Of a stretch of DNA of 41,290 nt, positions 28,159 through 35,782 are shown one piece after another. Numbering within the stretch: the first letter of the stretch is position 1; the number at the start of each line of letters is the position of its first letter. Source of the DNA: a virus. The position numbers and the translations under genes were made by a program. Below the pieces are notes generated by a model, which saw nothing but the letters and a program-made list of their open reading frames with translations, ran no database searches and had not been told where the DNA came from. Location: positions 1 through 41,290 of the IMG/VR virus record IMGVR_UViG_3300037468_000288. One strand, written 5' to 3'.

Positions 28159-30210
28159 CTACTTAGACCGCGTATCGAGGTGCTCGACAGCCGAAATCAA
28201 CAGCGGAAGCTGCTTCTCCCCAATAGCTAACAGCTCCGGCCCAGACTCCCCGCCATAATATGTAGCCGTTTCGCCCGCCAGCCGGAAACTACCCGCTACC
28301 GCTCTTTTGCCGAAAACTCGGTAATTTAGGTTGATCCCGCCAACCTTTATTTGCTTCCGCCCACTCTTCCAGCCCCGCTTGCGCATAAGCCCGTTGAAGT
28401 GGTTGAACACCTCCTTGTACTTAGCGATGAACGACGGGCTAATAACTAACAACGGTTCCCCGGACTCTACCCACCCCGCCATAAGGGTATCGGCAGCCGT
28501 ACCAGTGGCCGACCTTGACCCCTCTATGAGCTCCAGAGCAGCCTCGCCATTCTCCACCGGGGCAGTTGGGTCATACTCCTCAAGACTAACCCTCTCTGCC
28601 CAGCAGCGTACGCTCGCCAGCCATCTGGCCCGATCTGCCTGCCACGGGCGGACGACTTCAGTCCGTAGCCAATCGACCCAACCCGAGTGAGTGTCGTCGG
28701 TAACGGTAGGGAAGCAGACCCAGACTCGCCTATTGCCGACGCTCAGTCTAGCTGCCACCTCCATGTTGGAGTTGAACAGGAAGCGGCGGAAGTTCTCCAC
28801 TGAGAACACTGCCCCATTCTTGACCTCGACCTGAACCATTTCCGTCGTCAGGAGGTTCTTCATCCACCCTTCCGATTTGGCGAATCTCAACTCTAGCTCG
28901 TTCCAGAGCATGAACGTCTTGGTCTTCAAGTGGTCGTTGAACCGCGAGTCGAGGATGGACTCATTAACCTCGGCATAGTGGTCGAGACCGACGCAGTGGC
29001 CGATCATCTCCCCCAACAGTGACTTACCGATACCCATATGGGGCGTAGCCACTAGCACCGCCTGGCCGGTCTTCTCCCATGGCCTCATGATATAGTGGGC
29101 TATCCAGCACGAGACCTGATCGGGGAACTCTCCCGCCATAGTTCGCACCAAGGTGTCGAACGCTGTAACGTACTCCTCCACTATCAAGTCCGCTGAGTGC
29201 TCCCGGAAGGGTGGCCAGAGGTTAATCACCCTCCCATCCGGGTGGAAGCCGGGCGTTAGGCGTGGGTCTAGGACGAAGCGGTCAGCTACCGGCCTGTCTG
29301 GTCGCTCCAAGAACGCCTGGGCCACATAGGTCTTACGAGGGGCCTTGCCCTCCACGGGTTCCATCTTGATCTTGTTACTATTGATCTCACGGAAGTCGCC
29401 AAAGGTATGGGTAATGCCCAAGTCAGAGTCCCAGACGGTGGGCTTTGAGAGATTGACAACGACATACCGCTCGAACATCTCCGCCATAAGCTCGCAGCCC
29501 GGTGGGGGCAGTGCGGGCTCAGTGATCAGCCGGCCCGCGTCCCCTCCCTGGCGGAAGTAGTCATCGAGGCCAATCTTACCCACCATCCCCTGCTCCGCGC
29601 CAAGGACGCCCAGACGGGTGCAGTACACCATAGCCTTGCGCTCCGCCAGTGCCTCGGCCAGCTTAGCCAGCTGGTTGGCCACCTGGGGCTTGTACGCTCC
29701 TGGCTCGCAGCCGTCGTCGTGGTCGAAGGAGATATAGACCACCCGTCCCTTCCACACGATGTCCTGAGCCAGTAAGAACCGCCACATGGTCACCCCGCCG
29801 ATGGCCAACACTGGTACGGTCGCCAAGTAGCGTTGGGCTATGATAGCCTTGACCTCGCCCTCTACGATGACCATTGGCACAGCGGGGTCAGCGAAGACAT
29901 CCGGCCAGTCGTGGACACCCTGGGGCAAGTACGCCCCTGGGTCGCCGGAACCCTTGGGCTGCCAATACTTCATCTTGTCCCTAGGCACGAGCATTCGGTA
30001 GCGGCGCTCGTCCCGCTGCTCGCCCTCGGGAGTATAGTAAGGGATCACTACGGCCGGCTGGACCCAGTCTGGGACCTTGAACGCTTCGGCTTCGGATGCG
30101 GTAAGGAGGTGGATATCGCCATCAACTACGTCTTTGTTGTTAAGCTCTTGGCGCTCCCGATACTGCTCGTAAAGCTTCATCGGTGAGCCAAGGTTATATA
30201 TGTTGCTCAT
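28159..30210 (-). CDS. Primase-helicase (TOPRIM-like domain plus D5-like SF3 ATPase)
   Basis: 683 aa; AGGGGG 8-9 nt before the ATG. Residues about 110-170 are a TOPRIM-like domain as in DUF3854 (VPMVIVEGEVKAIIAQRY with Glu118, VPVLAIGGVTMW, VVYISFDHDD with Asp163/165). Residues about 375-560 are an SF3/D5-like helicase as in DUF5906: Walker A TPHMGIGKSL at 389-398, MLWNELEL with the acidic Walker B residues, and FNSNMEVAARLSVGNRRVWV with sensor and arginine finger. No zinc finger precedes the TOPRIM part. It would unwind and prime the phage DNA for the family A polymerase. It is transcribed opposite to the other replication genes. Confidence 0.82.
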   Translation of the reverse strand: MSNIYNLGSPMKLYEQYRERQELNNKDVVDGDIHLLTASEAEAFKVPDWVQPAVVIPYYTPEGEQRDERRYRMLVPRDKMKYWQPKGSGDPGAYLPQGVHDWPDVFADPAVPMVIVEGEVKAIIAQRYLATVPVLAIGGVTMWRFLLAQDIVWKGRVVYISFDHDDGCEPGAYKPQVANQLAKLAEALAERKAMVYCTRLGVLGAEQGMVGKIGLDDYFRQGGDAGRLITEPALPPPGCELMAEMFERYVVVNLSKPTVWDSDLGITHTFGDFREINSNKIKMEPVEGKAPRKTYVAQAFLERPDRPVADRFVLDPRLTPGFHPDGRVINLWPPFREHSADLIVEEYVTAFDTLVRTMAGEFPDQVSCWIAHYIMRPWEKTGQAVLVATPHMGIGKSLLGEMIGHCVGLDHYAEVNESILDSRFNDHLKTKTFMLWNELELRFAKSEGWMKNLLTTEMVQVEVKNGAVFSVENFRRFLFNSNMEVAARLSVGNRRVWVCFPTVTDDTHSGWVDWLRTEVVRPWQADRARWLASVRCWAERVSLEEYDPTAPVENGEAALELIEGSRSATGTAADTLMAGWVESGEPLLVISPSFIAKYKEVFNHFNGLMRKRGWKSGRKQIKVGGINLNYRVFGKRAVAGSFRLAGETATYYGGESGPELLAIGEKQLPLLISAVEHLDTRSK

Positions 30211-30223
30211 TCTAAAATCCCCC

Positions 30224-30252
30224 TTTTCTTTTTCTACGGAACCGGGTATAAT
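30224..30252 (+). promoter_or_regulatory. Promoter of a short transcript
   Basis: TTTTCT at 30224-30229, 17 bp spacer, TATAAT at 30247-30252 with the CCGGG-TATAAT-AG context seen at other promoters of this genome. A perfect 7-bp dyad GACTCAC-TTGGTG-GTGAGTC (30254-30273) begins right after the -10 box, where an operator would sit. No plus-strand gene starts before 31053. Confidence 0.6.
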
Positions 30253-30258
30253 AGACTC

Positions 30259-30326
30259 ACTTGGTGGTGAGTCCGTTGTACCCGTAGTGGAAGCCCAGAG
30301 GGTTGTAGTGGCCCTCTGGGCTTTTT
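30259..30326 (+). ncRNA. Candidate small RNA, about 68 nt
   Basis: Bounded by the promoter above (expected start near 30259) and the terminator ending at 30326, with no reading frame of note inside. The RNA would end in an 11-bp hairpin with U-tail and begin with a GU-rich stretch (TTGGTGGTGAGTCC) that could be single-stranded. Start position and expression are inferred. Confidence 0.5.
30292..30326 (+). terminator. Strong intrinsic terminator
   Basis: Perfect 11-bp stem AGCCCAGAGGG/CCCTCTGGGCT (30292-30302 with 30312-30322), 9-nt loop, then TTTTT at 30322-30326. The T-run follows only on the plus strand, so it acts on rightward transcription. Confidence 0.88.
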
Positions 30327-30365
30327 CGCAGACGCGAACTTCTATTCTACTCCTTTTCTCCGGGC

Positions 30366-30404
30366 AAAAATATAGCGGCGTTCGTTTCCGAAGCCGCTAT
30401 TTTA
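30366..30404 (-). terminator. Terminator of paralogue B gene, possibly bidirectional
   Basis: Stem ATAGCGGC/GCCGCTAT (30372-30379 with 30393-30400), 13-nt loop. On the minus strand it is followed by ATTTTT (30371-30366), on the plus strand by TTTACTTT. It lies 20 nt beyond the stop of the minus-strand gene 30421-30870. Confidence 0.82.
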
Positions 30405-30420
30405 CTTTCAGATCAGTGAC

Positions 30421-30870
30421 TTACTCGGCCACTGCCTCCACCTTCGGCTTGCGAGTACGCTTGGCCTTCACTGCGCCTTCGCCCGCCACCGCCTCATCCT
30501 TGGGGGCCTTGGGGGTACGCGGCTTGCGAGCTACCGGGTTGCCGTCAGCGTCAAGCTTCGGGGCCTTCGGTGCCTTGGCCTTCGGCTCCCAGTCCGCGCT
30601 GACGAAGCTGGCGCCGTCGTCCAAGACCTTCATGGTACGGTAGCCAACGCCGTCGAGGGTCACGTAGGTGATCTTGCGAGCGTAGTTCACACGAGCTTCC
30701 TGCTCCACGCCGTCGATCACGAGGTCGATGTCCTCGCCCACTTTGCGCATAACGTGAGGGGTGCAGAGATAGACCGTGCCATCCGTGCCCGTCAGGGTCT
30801 TGTTGCCCGCCTTGCCATCCACGACAGTGATCTCATCGTAAGCAACTTCCAGTTCAGCATTCTCATCCAT
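30421..30870 (-). CDS. Small protein with Lys/Pro/Ala-rich tail (paralogue B)
   Basis: 149 aa, AAGGAG upstream. A 28-residue acidic leader is followed by a beta domain (GTVYLCTPHVMRKVGEDIDL, VIDGVEQEARVNYARKITYV, TLDGVGYRTMKVLDDG) and a tail from about residue 93 rich in Lys, Ala and Pro (KAKAPKAPK, RKPRTPKAPK, KAKRTRKPK). It is a monocistron with its own promoter and terminator, so it is probably made in quantity. It shares domain and tail plan with the product of 26885-27280. A DNA-binding nucleoid-like role is inferred from the tail. Confidence 0.75.
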   Translation of the reverse strand: MDENAELEVAYDEITVVDGKAGNKTLTGTDGTVYLCTPHVMRKVGEDIDLVIDGVEQEARVNYARKITYVTLDGVGYRTMKVLDDGASFVSADWEPKAKAPKAPKLDADGNPVARKPRTPKAPKDEAVAGEGAVKAKRTRKPKVEAVAE

Positions 30871-30921
30871 TTTGATTCTCCTTGTGGTATCGACCAGGCC
30901 AATCCCGACCGCATAACACCT

Positions 30922-30949
30922 ATTATACCGATCAACGTGCGAAAGTAAA
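30922..30949 (-). promoter_or_regulatory. Promoter of paralogue B
   Basis: Minus strand TTTACT (30949-30944), 16 bp spacer, TATAAT (30927-30922), flanked CCCC-TTTACTTTCGC and CGG-TATAAT-AGG. The leader to the ATG at 30870 is about 45 nt. Confidence 0.8.
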
Positions 30950-30977
30950 GGGGTTCTCTGACTAGATGCGAAAATAG

Positions 30978-31034
30978 TTTCCCTTTTCCCTACGTTTCCG
31001 GTATAGTAGAGTCTCCGGTAGCGATAGTGCTACC
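30978..31034 (+). promoter_or_regulatory. Promoter and 5' stem-loop of the replication operon
   Basis: TATAGT at 31002-31007 in CCGG-TATAGT-AG context; the -35 box is weak (TTTCCC at 30978-30983, 18 bp). The expected start is near 31014, and the stem GGTAGC/GCTACC (31017-31022 with 31029-31034) begins three bases later. A nearly identical GGTAGC hairpin follows the promoter at 37145. Confidence 0.62.
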
Positions 31035-31052
31035 CCTTCCTGGAGAACTGAA

Positions 31053-31406
31053 ATGCAAGCCTTCCCAAGACGCATACCCTCCAAGCTCAAAGAGGCGTCC
31101 ATGGCTCCCCGCCTACAAGACGCTCTCGATATTATCAACGAGCTAGACATCGACCCCGAGAAAGTCACCGCCCACGAGTATGGCCGGCTGACCGCTAACC
31201 TCCAGCTCTGCTACAATAACGCCGTCCCCGAGGACAACCTGAAGCAGCTCTGGGAGCAGTTTATCGAGCACCTCTGCTACCCGGACTACAAGGATTTCCC
31301 CCACGGGCTGTTCCTCTCCTCCCAGAAGCAGAACACTCATTACCACCTCCTCCTCAAGGCCATCGAAGACCTGTACGATCGGCTGGCGGGAGACGACGAT
31401 GAGTGA
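31053..31406 (+). CDS. Hypothetical helical protein, 117 aa
   Basis: First gene of the replication operon, GGAG 8 nt before the ATG; a second in-frame ATG at 31101 (MAPRLQDALD) also has a usable site. ALDIINELDIDPEKVTAHEY, LKQLWEQFIEHLCY and HYHLLLKAIEDLYDRLAGDD form helices, with an acidic end. No family recognised. It overlaps the next gene by 8 nt. Confidence 0.68.
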   Translation: MQAFPRRIPSKLKEASMAPRLQDALDIINELDIDPEKVTAHEYGRLTANLQLCYNNAVPEDNLKQLWEQFIEHLCYPDYKDFPHGLFLSSQKQNTHYHLLLKAIEDLYDRLAGDDDE

Positions 31407-31770
31407 GATCCACGAACGGCTAGACCACATAGCCACCCTTCGCCGGGAGCGGCTAAGTCTCCAGAAGCAGGTAGATCGCATGAAGCAGGAGGAGGACGGC
31501 CTAGCCGCCAAGCTCGCCAGCGACATGCGAGACCTGGGGATGGCCTCCTGTACCGGCATCTTTGGCAAGCTTACGCTTAAGGTAGTCGAAGTCCCCGAAG
31601 TCGTCAGCTACCCCGAGTTGTACCAGTACATCCTCGAAACCTCCTCCTTTGACCTCCTCCAACGCCGTCTATCCCTTGCCGGGGTGCGCGAGCGGTGGCA
31701 GGAGGGCCTTGATGTACCAGGGGTTGCCCGAACCCTGGAAGACAGTTACACCCTGGGCTTTGCTAGCTAA
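31399..31770 (+). CDS. Conserved coiled-coil phage protein
   Basis: 123 aa. N-terminal coiled coil (RLDHIATLRRERLSLQKQVD, RMKQEEDGLAAKLASDMRDL), then a strand pair (GIFGKLTLKVVEVPEVVSY) and a C-terminal part PELYQYILETSSFDLLQRRL with VRERWQEGLDVPGV. The last part, F-x-LLQRR-x-L/N-x2-A/GVRE-x4-G-x-x-VPGV, is a well-conserved signature of hypothetical phage proteins encoded beside recombination or replication genes. Function not established; the layout is also reminiscent of Gam-like nuclease inhibitors, but I do not claim that. Confidence 0.7.
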   Translation: MSEIHERLDHIATLRRERLSLQKQVDRMKQEEDGLAAKLASDMRDLGMASCTGIFGKLTLKVVEVPEVVSYPELYQYILETSSFDLLQRRLSLAGVRERWQEGLDVPGVARTLEDSYTLGFAS

Positions 31771-31787
31771 CTAACTAAGGAATCAAA

Positions 31788-32555
31788 ATGGAACAAACAA
31801 ACGTACCCGCCACTCCTATCGACTACGCCAAGCTTATGATGGAGGCGGCGAAGCAGGCGCTGAGCAAGGTTAGGCCGGAGACGAAGCAAATCTCCTTCAA
31901 GGCCGGCGTGCTTGCCTACGACGGCCAGGCGGCCCCCGGTAACAAGCTTCAGGTCATCGTTCTGGGCTTCGCCTACGAGAACCAGTGGTTCGCCAAGGCG
32001 TATGATCCGAAGAACATCGTCAGCCCGACCTGTTGGGCCGTTGGTCCCGAGGAGTCCGGTCTGTACCCTATCCAGAAAAAGGTAACGTGGATGGCCAGCG
32101 ACTCCTGCGACACCTGCCCGAAGAACGAGTGGGAGTCCGACCCCAAGGGCGGCAAGGGTAAGGCGTGCAAGAACGTAGTGCGCCTGGGCCTGGTAGTCCT
32201 CCCCTCCAAGATCGAAGACCTGGCCGATGCGGACTTCCTGTTCGCCAAGCTGCCGGTGACTTCCCGGAAGAACTGGGCCAAGTATGTCTCCCAGATCGGC
32301 AACGTTCTCAAGTGCGCTCCTTTCGGCGTGGTTACGGAAATCTCTACCGTGCCGGATATGCAGTCTCAGTTTAAGGTGAACTTCAAGTTCGTGTCGAAGC
32401 TCCCCGACGAGTGGCTGGAGCACGTCTTCCCGATGTACGAGCGGATGGGAACTGAGATCATGTACGACAACGGCATTGACGAGGAGTTTGACGAGGCGGA
32501 CCTGGAGCAACCGCCTCCCAAGGCTGCCCCGGCTTCGGCTAAGGCCAAGAAGTAA
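31788..32555 (+). CDS. Predicted ssDNA-binding protein with cysteine cluster and acidic tail
   Basis: 255 aa, AAGGAAT upstream. A beta-rich core from about 35 to 200 (KQISFKAGVLAYDG, LQVIVLGFAYENQWFAKAYD, VVRLGLVVLPSKIEDL) contains four cysteines (82, 107, 110, 127) with CDTC spaced to bind zinc. The end is strongly acidic (YDNGIDEEFDEADLEQ) followed by a Lys/Ala/Pro tail. An OB-like core plus acidic tail fits phage ssDNA-binding proteins. The place just ahead of the SSB-tip protein and the polymerase supports this, but no specific family motif was recognised. Confidence 0.6.
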   Translation: MEQTNVPATPIDYAKLMMEAAKQALSKVRPETKQISFKAGVLAYDGQAAPGNKLQVIVLGFAYENQWFAKAYDPKNIVSPTCWAVGPEESGLYPIQKKVTWMASDSCDTCPKNEWESDPKGGKGKACKNVVRLGLVVLPSKIEDLADADFLFAKLPVTSRKNWAKYVSQIGNVLKCAPFGVVTEISTVPDMQSQFKVNFKFVSKLPDEWLEHVFPMYERMGTEIMYDNGIDEEFDEADLEQPPPKAAPASAKAKK

Positions 32556-32562
32556 TCAACCT

Positions 32563-32586
32563 AGGGGGCAGAGCGATTTGCCCCCT
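32563..32586 (+). other. Intercistronic stem-loop
   Basis: AGGGGGCA/TGCCCCCT (32563-32570 with 32579-32586), 8-nt loop, between two replication genes and without a T-run. It probably stabilises or processes the mRNA. Confidence 0.6.
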
Positions 32587-32603
32587 AACTACAAGGAGAA
32601 CCT

Positions 32604-32885
32604 ATGGCCCATATGGAATTGAGGGGAGCGCTGAACCTCTCCAAGTACTACCGAGAGCCCAATCAGCCCCGCTTCTACGGCAGGGCCCTTATCAACGGTA
32701 TCCTGTACGACCTCAAGGGGTGGGAGAAAACAAATGCCCAGGGTGAGCCGTGGATCAGCCTGCTGTTCGAGATTCGGGAGCAGTTCGTAGTGGAGGAGAG
32801 CACCAAGCCGGTGGCGCCGTCCCGCATGTTTGAGACCCCCAGGACGGATACTAGCTGGATAGGTGAGGATGACATCCCGTTTTAG
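32604..32885 (+). CDS. Small protein with SSB-type C-terminal tip
   Basis: 93 aa, AAGGAG upstream. The first 60 residues are beta-rich and OB-like in pattern (LRGALNLSKYY, RFYGRALINGILYDLKGWEK, PWISLLFEI). A flexible part leads to the end GEDDIPF. This is the acidic-plus-Pro-Phe tip by which bacterial SSB recruits its partner proteins. The protein may be a mini-SSB or a decoy that binds SSB partners. Function inferred. Confidence 0.65.
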   Translation: MAHMELRGALNLSKYYREPNQPRFYGRALINGILYDLKGWEKTNAQGEPWISLLFEIREQFVVEESTKPVAPSRMFETPRTDTSWIGEDDIPF

Positions 32886-32921
32886 TATCAATAGCACGAG
32901 CTGTAGCGGAAAGTCGAGAAG

Positions 32922-32947
32922 CTCGCGGAGGATACCCCGCGAGTTTT
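32922..32947 (+). terminator. Intra-operon terminator-like hairpin
   Basis: CTCGCGG/CCGCGAG (32922-32928 with 32937-32943), 8-nt loop, then TTTT. It stands between the SSB-tip gene and the polymerase gene, so it would reduce polymerase mRNA relative to the DNA-binding proteins upstream. Confidence 0.68.
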
Positions 32948-32975
32948 CGCCGTAGAAGCCCTTTTGGAGCACTAA

Positions 32976-34835
32976 ATGATCTACTTTGACTTTGAAACGG
33001 AGGCAATCGCCCCGTATCCAGACTACCCACCCAAGCCGGTGGGTGTTTCTATTCAAGTGGATGACTTCCCCGCATTCTACCTAGCGTGGGGCCATCCGAC
33101 TGAGAACAACTGCTCCCGAGATATGGCCAGCTTCTACCTGAAGTGGATGTGGGAGTCCGAGCACGAGCTATGCTGTCAGAACGCCCGCTTCGATATGGCC
33201 GTCCTGATACGCTGGTTCCCCGAGGTCACGACCGACTGGGGGCCCTGGGAGCGCATCCATGATACGATGTACCTCCTGTTTCTCAATGACCCCCTATCGC
33301 CCCTGGGCCTAAAGCCCTCTGCCGACCGTCTGCTAGACCTGCCCCCCGAGGAGCAGACGGCGGTGAGGGACTGGCTAGTAGCCCACGGCGTGATCAAGTC
33401 GAACATGCTCAAGTGGGGCGGCTTCATAGCCAAGGCGCCAGGCGACCTTGTAGGCACCTACGCCGGTGGGGATACCCTACGAACTAAGCTTCTGTTCGAG
33501 CTGCTAATGCCCAAGATCGTCCAGGAGAAGATGCTGGAGGCATACGACCGCGAGCGGCAGCTGGCCCCTCTGCTCTCGATAAGCGAGCGCGACGGGCTGC
33601 GCATAGACCTGCCCCGGTTGAAGGCTGACCTCGATACCTACACCGAAGTCTTCCAGCGTGTTACGAGGGAGGCAATCGAGTATCTAGGCAAGGAGGTGCT
33701 CTCAGACTTCAACATAGACTCGGGAGTCCAGCTGGCGTTCGCGGCGAAGGATGCCGGGATGACTATCAGCGATGACGAGTGGCCTAAGACGCCAACGGGA
33801 AAGCTGTCCACGAAGCGAGAAGTCCTGGATCAAGTCATTACAGACCGCCACCTGTTCTCCCTCCTGGCCTACCGGGGCGCGCTGAAGACGCTCCTCGGCA
33901 CCTTTATGGGTCCATGGTACGAGAAGGGGCTGCTAACCGGGGGCATCCTCCACCCTCACTGGAACCAGGTGAAGTCCGACCAGTACGGGGCGCTTACCGG
34001 GCGGCTGTCGAGCTCTGACCCTAACTTCCAGAACATTCCTACCGAGTACGCCATCACTCCTCCGCCCGGCTACCCCGAGCTGCCCCATATGCGAGTGTAT
34101 GTCCTAGCCGACGCAGCGGCCACGGATGACCCCGAGGATGAGGAGGTGTTTGTCTCAGCGGACTTCCACTCACAAGAGATTCGCATGCTTGGTCACTACG
34201 CCGGTGGCGGGATTAAGTACATCTACGACAACGACCCATCGGCGGATGTCCACCAGGTAGCGGCCGTCATTATATCCGAGAACACCGGCCACGTCCTAAC
34301 CCGGAAGCACACGAAGATCGTGGCCTTTTCCATCCTCTACGGGGCCGGTATCGGCACGATGGCCGGCCGTATGGGGGTTCCCCGCAACGAAGCGGCAAAG
34401 ATTCGGTCATCCTACATGCGAACCCTGACTGGAGTCCAAGAGTTCATGACGCTAGTAGAGTTCACCGCATCCCAGGAAATGCCGGTAAGGTCGTGGGGTG
34501 GGCGACTACTCCGCGCGCCACCTCCTGCGGTGCAGCGGGATGGGAGGATATGGAACAAGGACTACGTGCTACTTAACTACCTTATCCAAGGAAGCTCCGC
34601 CGACCAGACGAAGCAGGCCATTATCGAGTACCACAAGACGCGGAAGCACGGCCGCTTCCTGGCTACGGTACATGACGAGATTTGTATTAGTGTGTCCAAG
34701 AGGCATCTTGATTCTGAGGTGGCTATCCTGAAGGCAGCTATGGAGGGGGGAGTATTCAATATCCCTATGAGGGCTACCGTAAAGGTTGGCCCTAACTGGT
34801 TTGATATGAAAGATCACTATGCCGCGACCAACTAG
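32976..34835 (+). CDS. Family A DNA polymerase with 3'-5' exonuclease
   Basis: 619 aa. Exonuclease motif I is DFETE at residues 5-8 (Asp5, Glu7), with further exonuclease motifs expected around CCQNARFDMAVL and YAGGDTLRTKLLFELL. Polymerase motif A is ADFHSQEIRML (Asp396), aligned one-to-one with the DYSQIELR type. Motif B is RKHTKIVAFSILYG (Arg443, Lys447, Phe451, Tyr455), with Phe in the position that excludes dideoxynucleotides in Pol I. Motif C is VHDEI (His566, Asp567, Glu568). No 5' nuclease domain. It copies the genome, probably accepting a modified dUTP analogue (see the operon at 37.2 kb). The nuclease gene overlaps its 3' end by 17 nt. Confidence 0.95.
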   Translation: MIYFDFETEAIAPYPDYPPKPVGVSIQVDDFPAFYLAWGHPTENNCSRDMASFYLKWMWESEHELCCQNARFDMAVLIRWFPEVTTDWGPWERIHDTMYLLFLNDPLSPLGLKPSADRLLDLPPEEQTAVRDWLVAHGVIKSNMLKWGGFIAKAPGDLVGTYAGGDTLRTKLLFELLMPKIVQEKMLEAYDRERQLAPLLSISERDGLRIDLPRLKADLDTYTEVFQRVTREAIEYLGKEVLSDFNIDSGVQLAFAAKDAGMTISDDEWPKTPTGKLSTKREVLDQVITDRHLFSLLAYRGALKTLLGTFMGPWYEKGLLTGGILHPHWNQVKSDQYGALTGRLSSSDPNFQNIPTEYAITPPPGYPELPHMRVYVLADAAATDDPEDEEVFVSADFHSQEIRMLGHYAGGGIKYIYDNDPSADVHQVAAVIISENTGHVLTRKHTKIVAFSILYGAGIGTMAGRMGVPRNEAAKIRSSYMRTLTGVQEFMTLVEFTASQEMPVRSWGGRLLRAPPPAVQRDGRIWNKDYVLLNYLIQGSSADQTKQAIIEYHKTRKHGRFLATVHDEICISVSKRHLDSEVAILKAAMEGGVFNIPMRATVKVGPNWFDMKDHYAATN

Positions 34836-35484
34836 AGCAAGCTACTCCTCCATCAAAAAGTGGGAGAACTGTCCCAAGGCTTACGAGCTACATTACATGC
34901 AGGAAATCCGCTACCCCTCGGGGCCGGCTGCGGCTAAGGGTTCCCGGCTTCATACGGCCTGCGAGCGGTATCTGAAGGGAGAAATCCCCGCCACGGCGCT
35001 ATCGGTGGATTTCTACTTCATCCGCCCACTCTTGGAAGAAATGAAAGCTGTGGGGGCCGTAGCGGAGGAGAAGTGGTTTCTGAGGGACACCGACTGGGCC
35101 TATCAAGTGGAGGAGGATGAGGATAGCAGTCTCATAACCATAGTTGATATGCACTGGAAGGACAACGCCATCCTCCATATCCGTGATCTCAAGTCCGGGC
35201 GGAAGCAGGCGGACCACTATGACCAGCTGGAGCTCTATGCCCTAGCCGGGTTTGTGAAGTTCCCCGAAGTGAAGGAGGTCAGTGTAGCCCCCCTCTACCT
35301 GGAGGGGCTAGGCGACATCGTATGGTACACGCGGGCTATGCTCCCATTCCTCCAAGAGCGGTGGAAGGAGAGGTGGGACAAGATGAACGCCGATACCGTG
35401 TTCGAGGCAACTCCTGGCACCGATAACTGTAAGTGGTGCCCCTACAAAAAGTCGAAGGGAGGTCAGTGTGAGTGGGACTTCTGA
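34819..35484 (+). CDS. Cas4/RecB-like PD-(D/E)XK nuclease with four cysteines
   Basis: 221 aa. Motifs in order: YSSIKKWENCPKAYELHY with Cys18; AAAKGSRLHTACERYL with His45; an Asp in ITIVDMHW; DLKSGRK (D-x-K catalytic core); YDQLELYAL (Q-x3-Y). The end has Cys204, Cys207 and Cys217 (NCKWCPYKK...GQC). Cys18 plus this C-terminal triad is how Cas4 and AddB hold a [4Fe-4S] cluster. Probable exonuclease for recombination or end processing. It overlaps both neighbours by 17 nt, so it is coupled to polymerase and VRR-NUC. Confidence 0.85.
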   Translation: MPRPTRASYSSIKKWENCPKAYELHYMQEIRYPSGPAAAKGSRLHTACERYLKGEIPATALSVDFYFIRPLLEEMKAVGAVAEEKWFLRDTDWAYQVEEDEDSSLITIVDMHWKDNAILHIRDLKSGRKQADHYDQLELYALAGFVKFPEVKEVSVAPLYLEGLGDIVWYTRAMLPFLQERWKERWDKMNADTVFEATPGTDNCKWCPYKKSKGGQCEWDF

Positions 35485-35782
35485 GTTAGAGAATGCCACC
35501 GAGCGTAAGGCGTGCGCCGTTGCAACCGGGCTAGGCATGCTGAACTTGAAGCTGAACGTTAGAGGCAACATAGGCTGGCCGGATAGGATGTTCCTATACA
35601 AGCATGCGGTACGGTTTGTTGAGTTTAAGCGGGAGGGCGAGAAGCTTCGACCAATACAGGAGTACATCCACTACCTTATGCTCAAGCAAAAGATACGCGT
35701 GTATGTTATTGACAACCTTCCCGATGCCGTAGCGCTTCTAAACAAGATCAAGGAGGAGCAAGATGCTCTATACCCCTCATAA
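35468..35782 (+). CDS. VRR-NUC domain nuclease
   Basis: 104 aa, GTG start with GGGAGG 7 nt upstream. The core is GWPDRMF (Asp39), VRFVEFKREG (Glu52-x-Lys54) and LRPIQEYIHYLMLK (Gln64), followed by a closing strand RVYVIDN. These are the catalytic residues of the stand-alone VRR-NUC family, which cuts branched DNA including Holliday junctions. In the phage it probably resolves recombination or replication intermediates before packaging. It overlaps the upstream nuclease gene by 17 nt and the helicase by 20 nt. Confidence 0.88.
   Translation: MSGTSELENATERKACAVATGLGMLNLKLNVRGNIGWPDRMFLYKHAVRFVEFKREGEKLRPIQEYIHYLMLKQKIRVYVIDNLPDAVALLNKIKEEQDALYPS

Noticed and set aside
30401-30430. TTTACTTTC on the plus strand, resembling the phage -35 box
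   Set aside because: No TATAAT-like -10 box at 16-18 bp; the sequence is part of the bidirectional terminator.
31767-32510. Long minus-strand open frame (247 codons) opposite the ssDNA-binding candidate
   Set aside because: Shadow of the plus-strand gene, which has a ribosome site, operon context and ordered motifs; the shadow has none.
34819-35484. CRISPR adaptation Cas4
   Set aside because: The motifs match Cas4/RecB-type nucleases, but there is no cas1, cas2 or array; coupling to polymerase and VRR-NUC points to recombination or repair.
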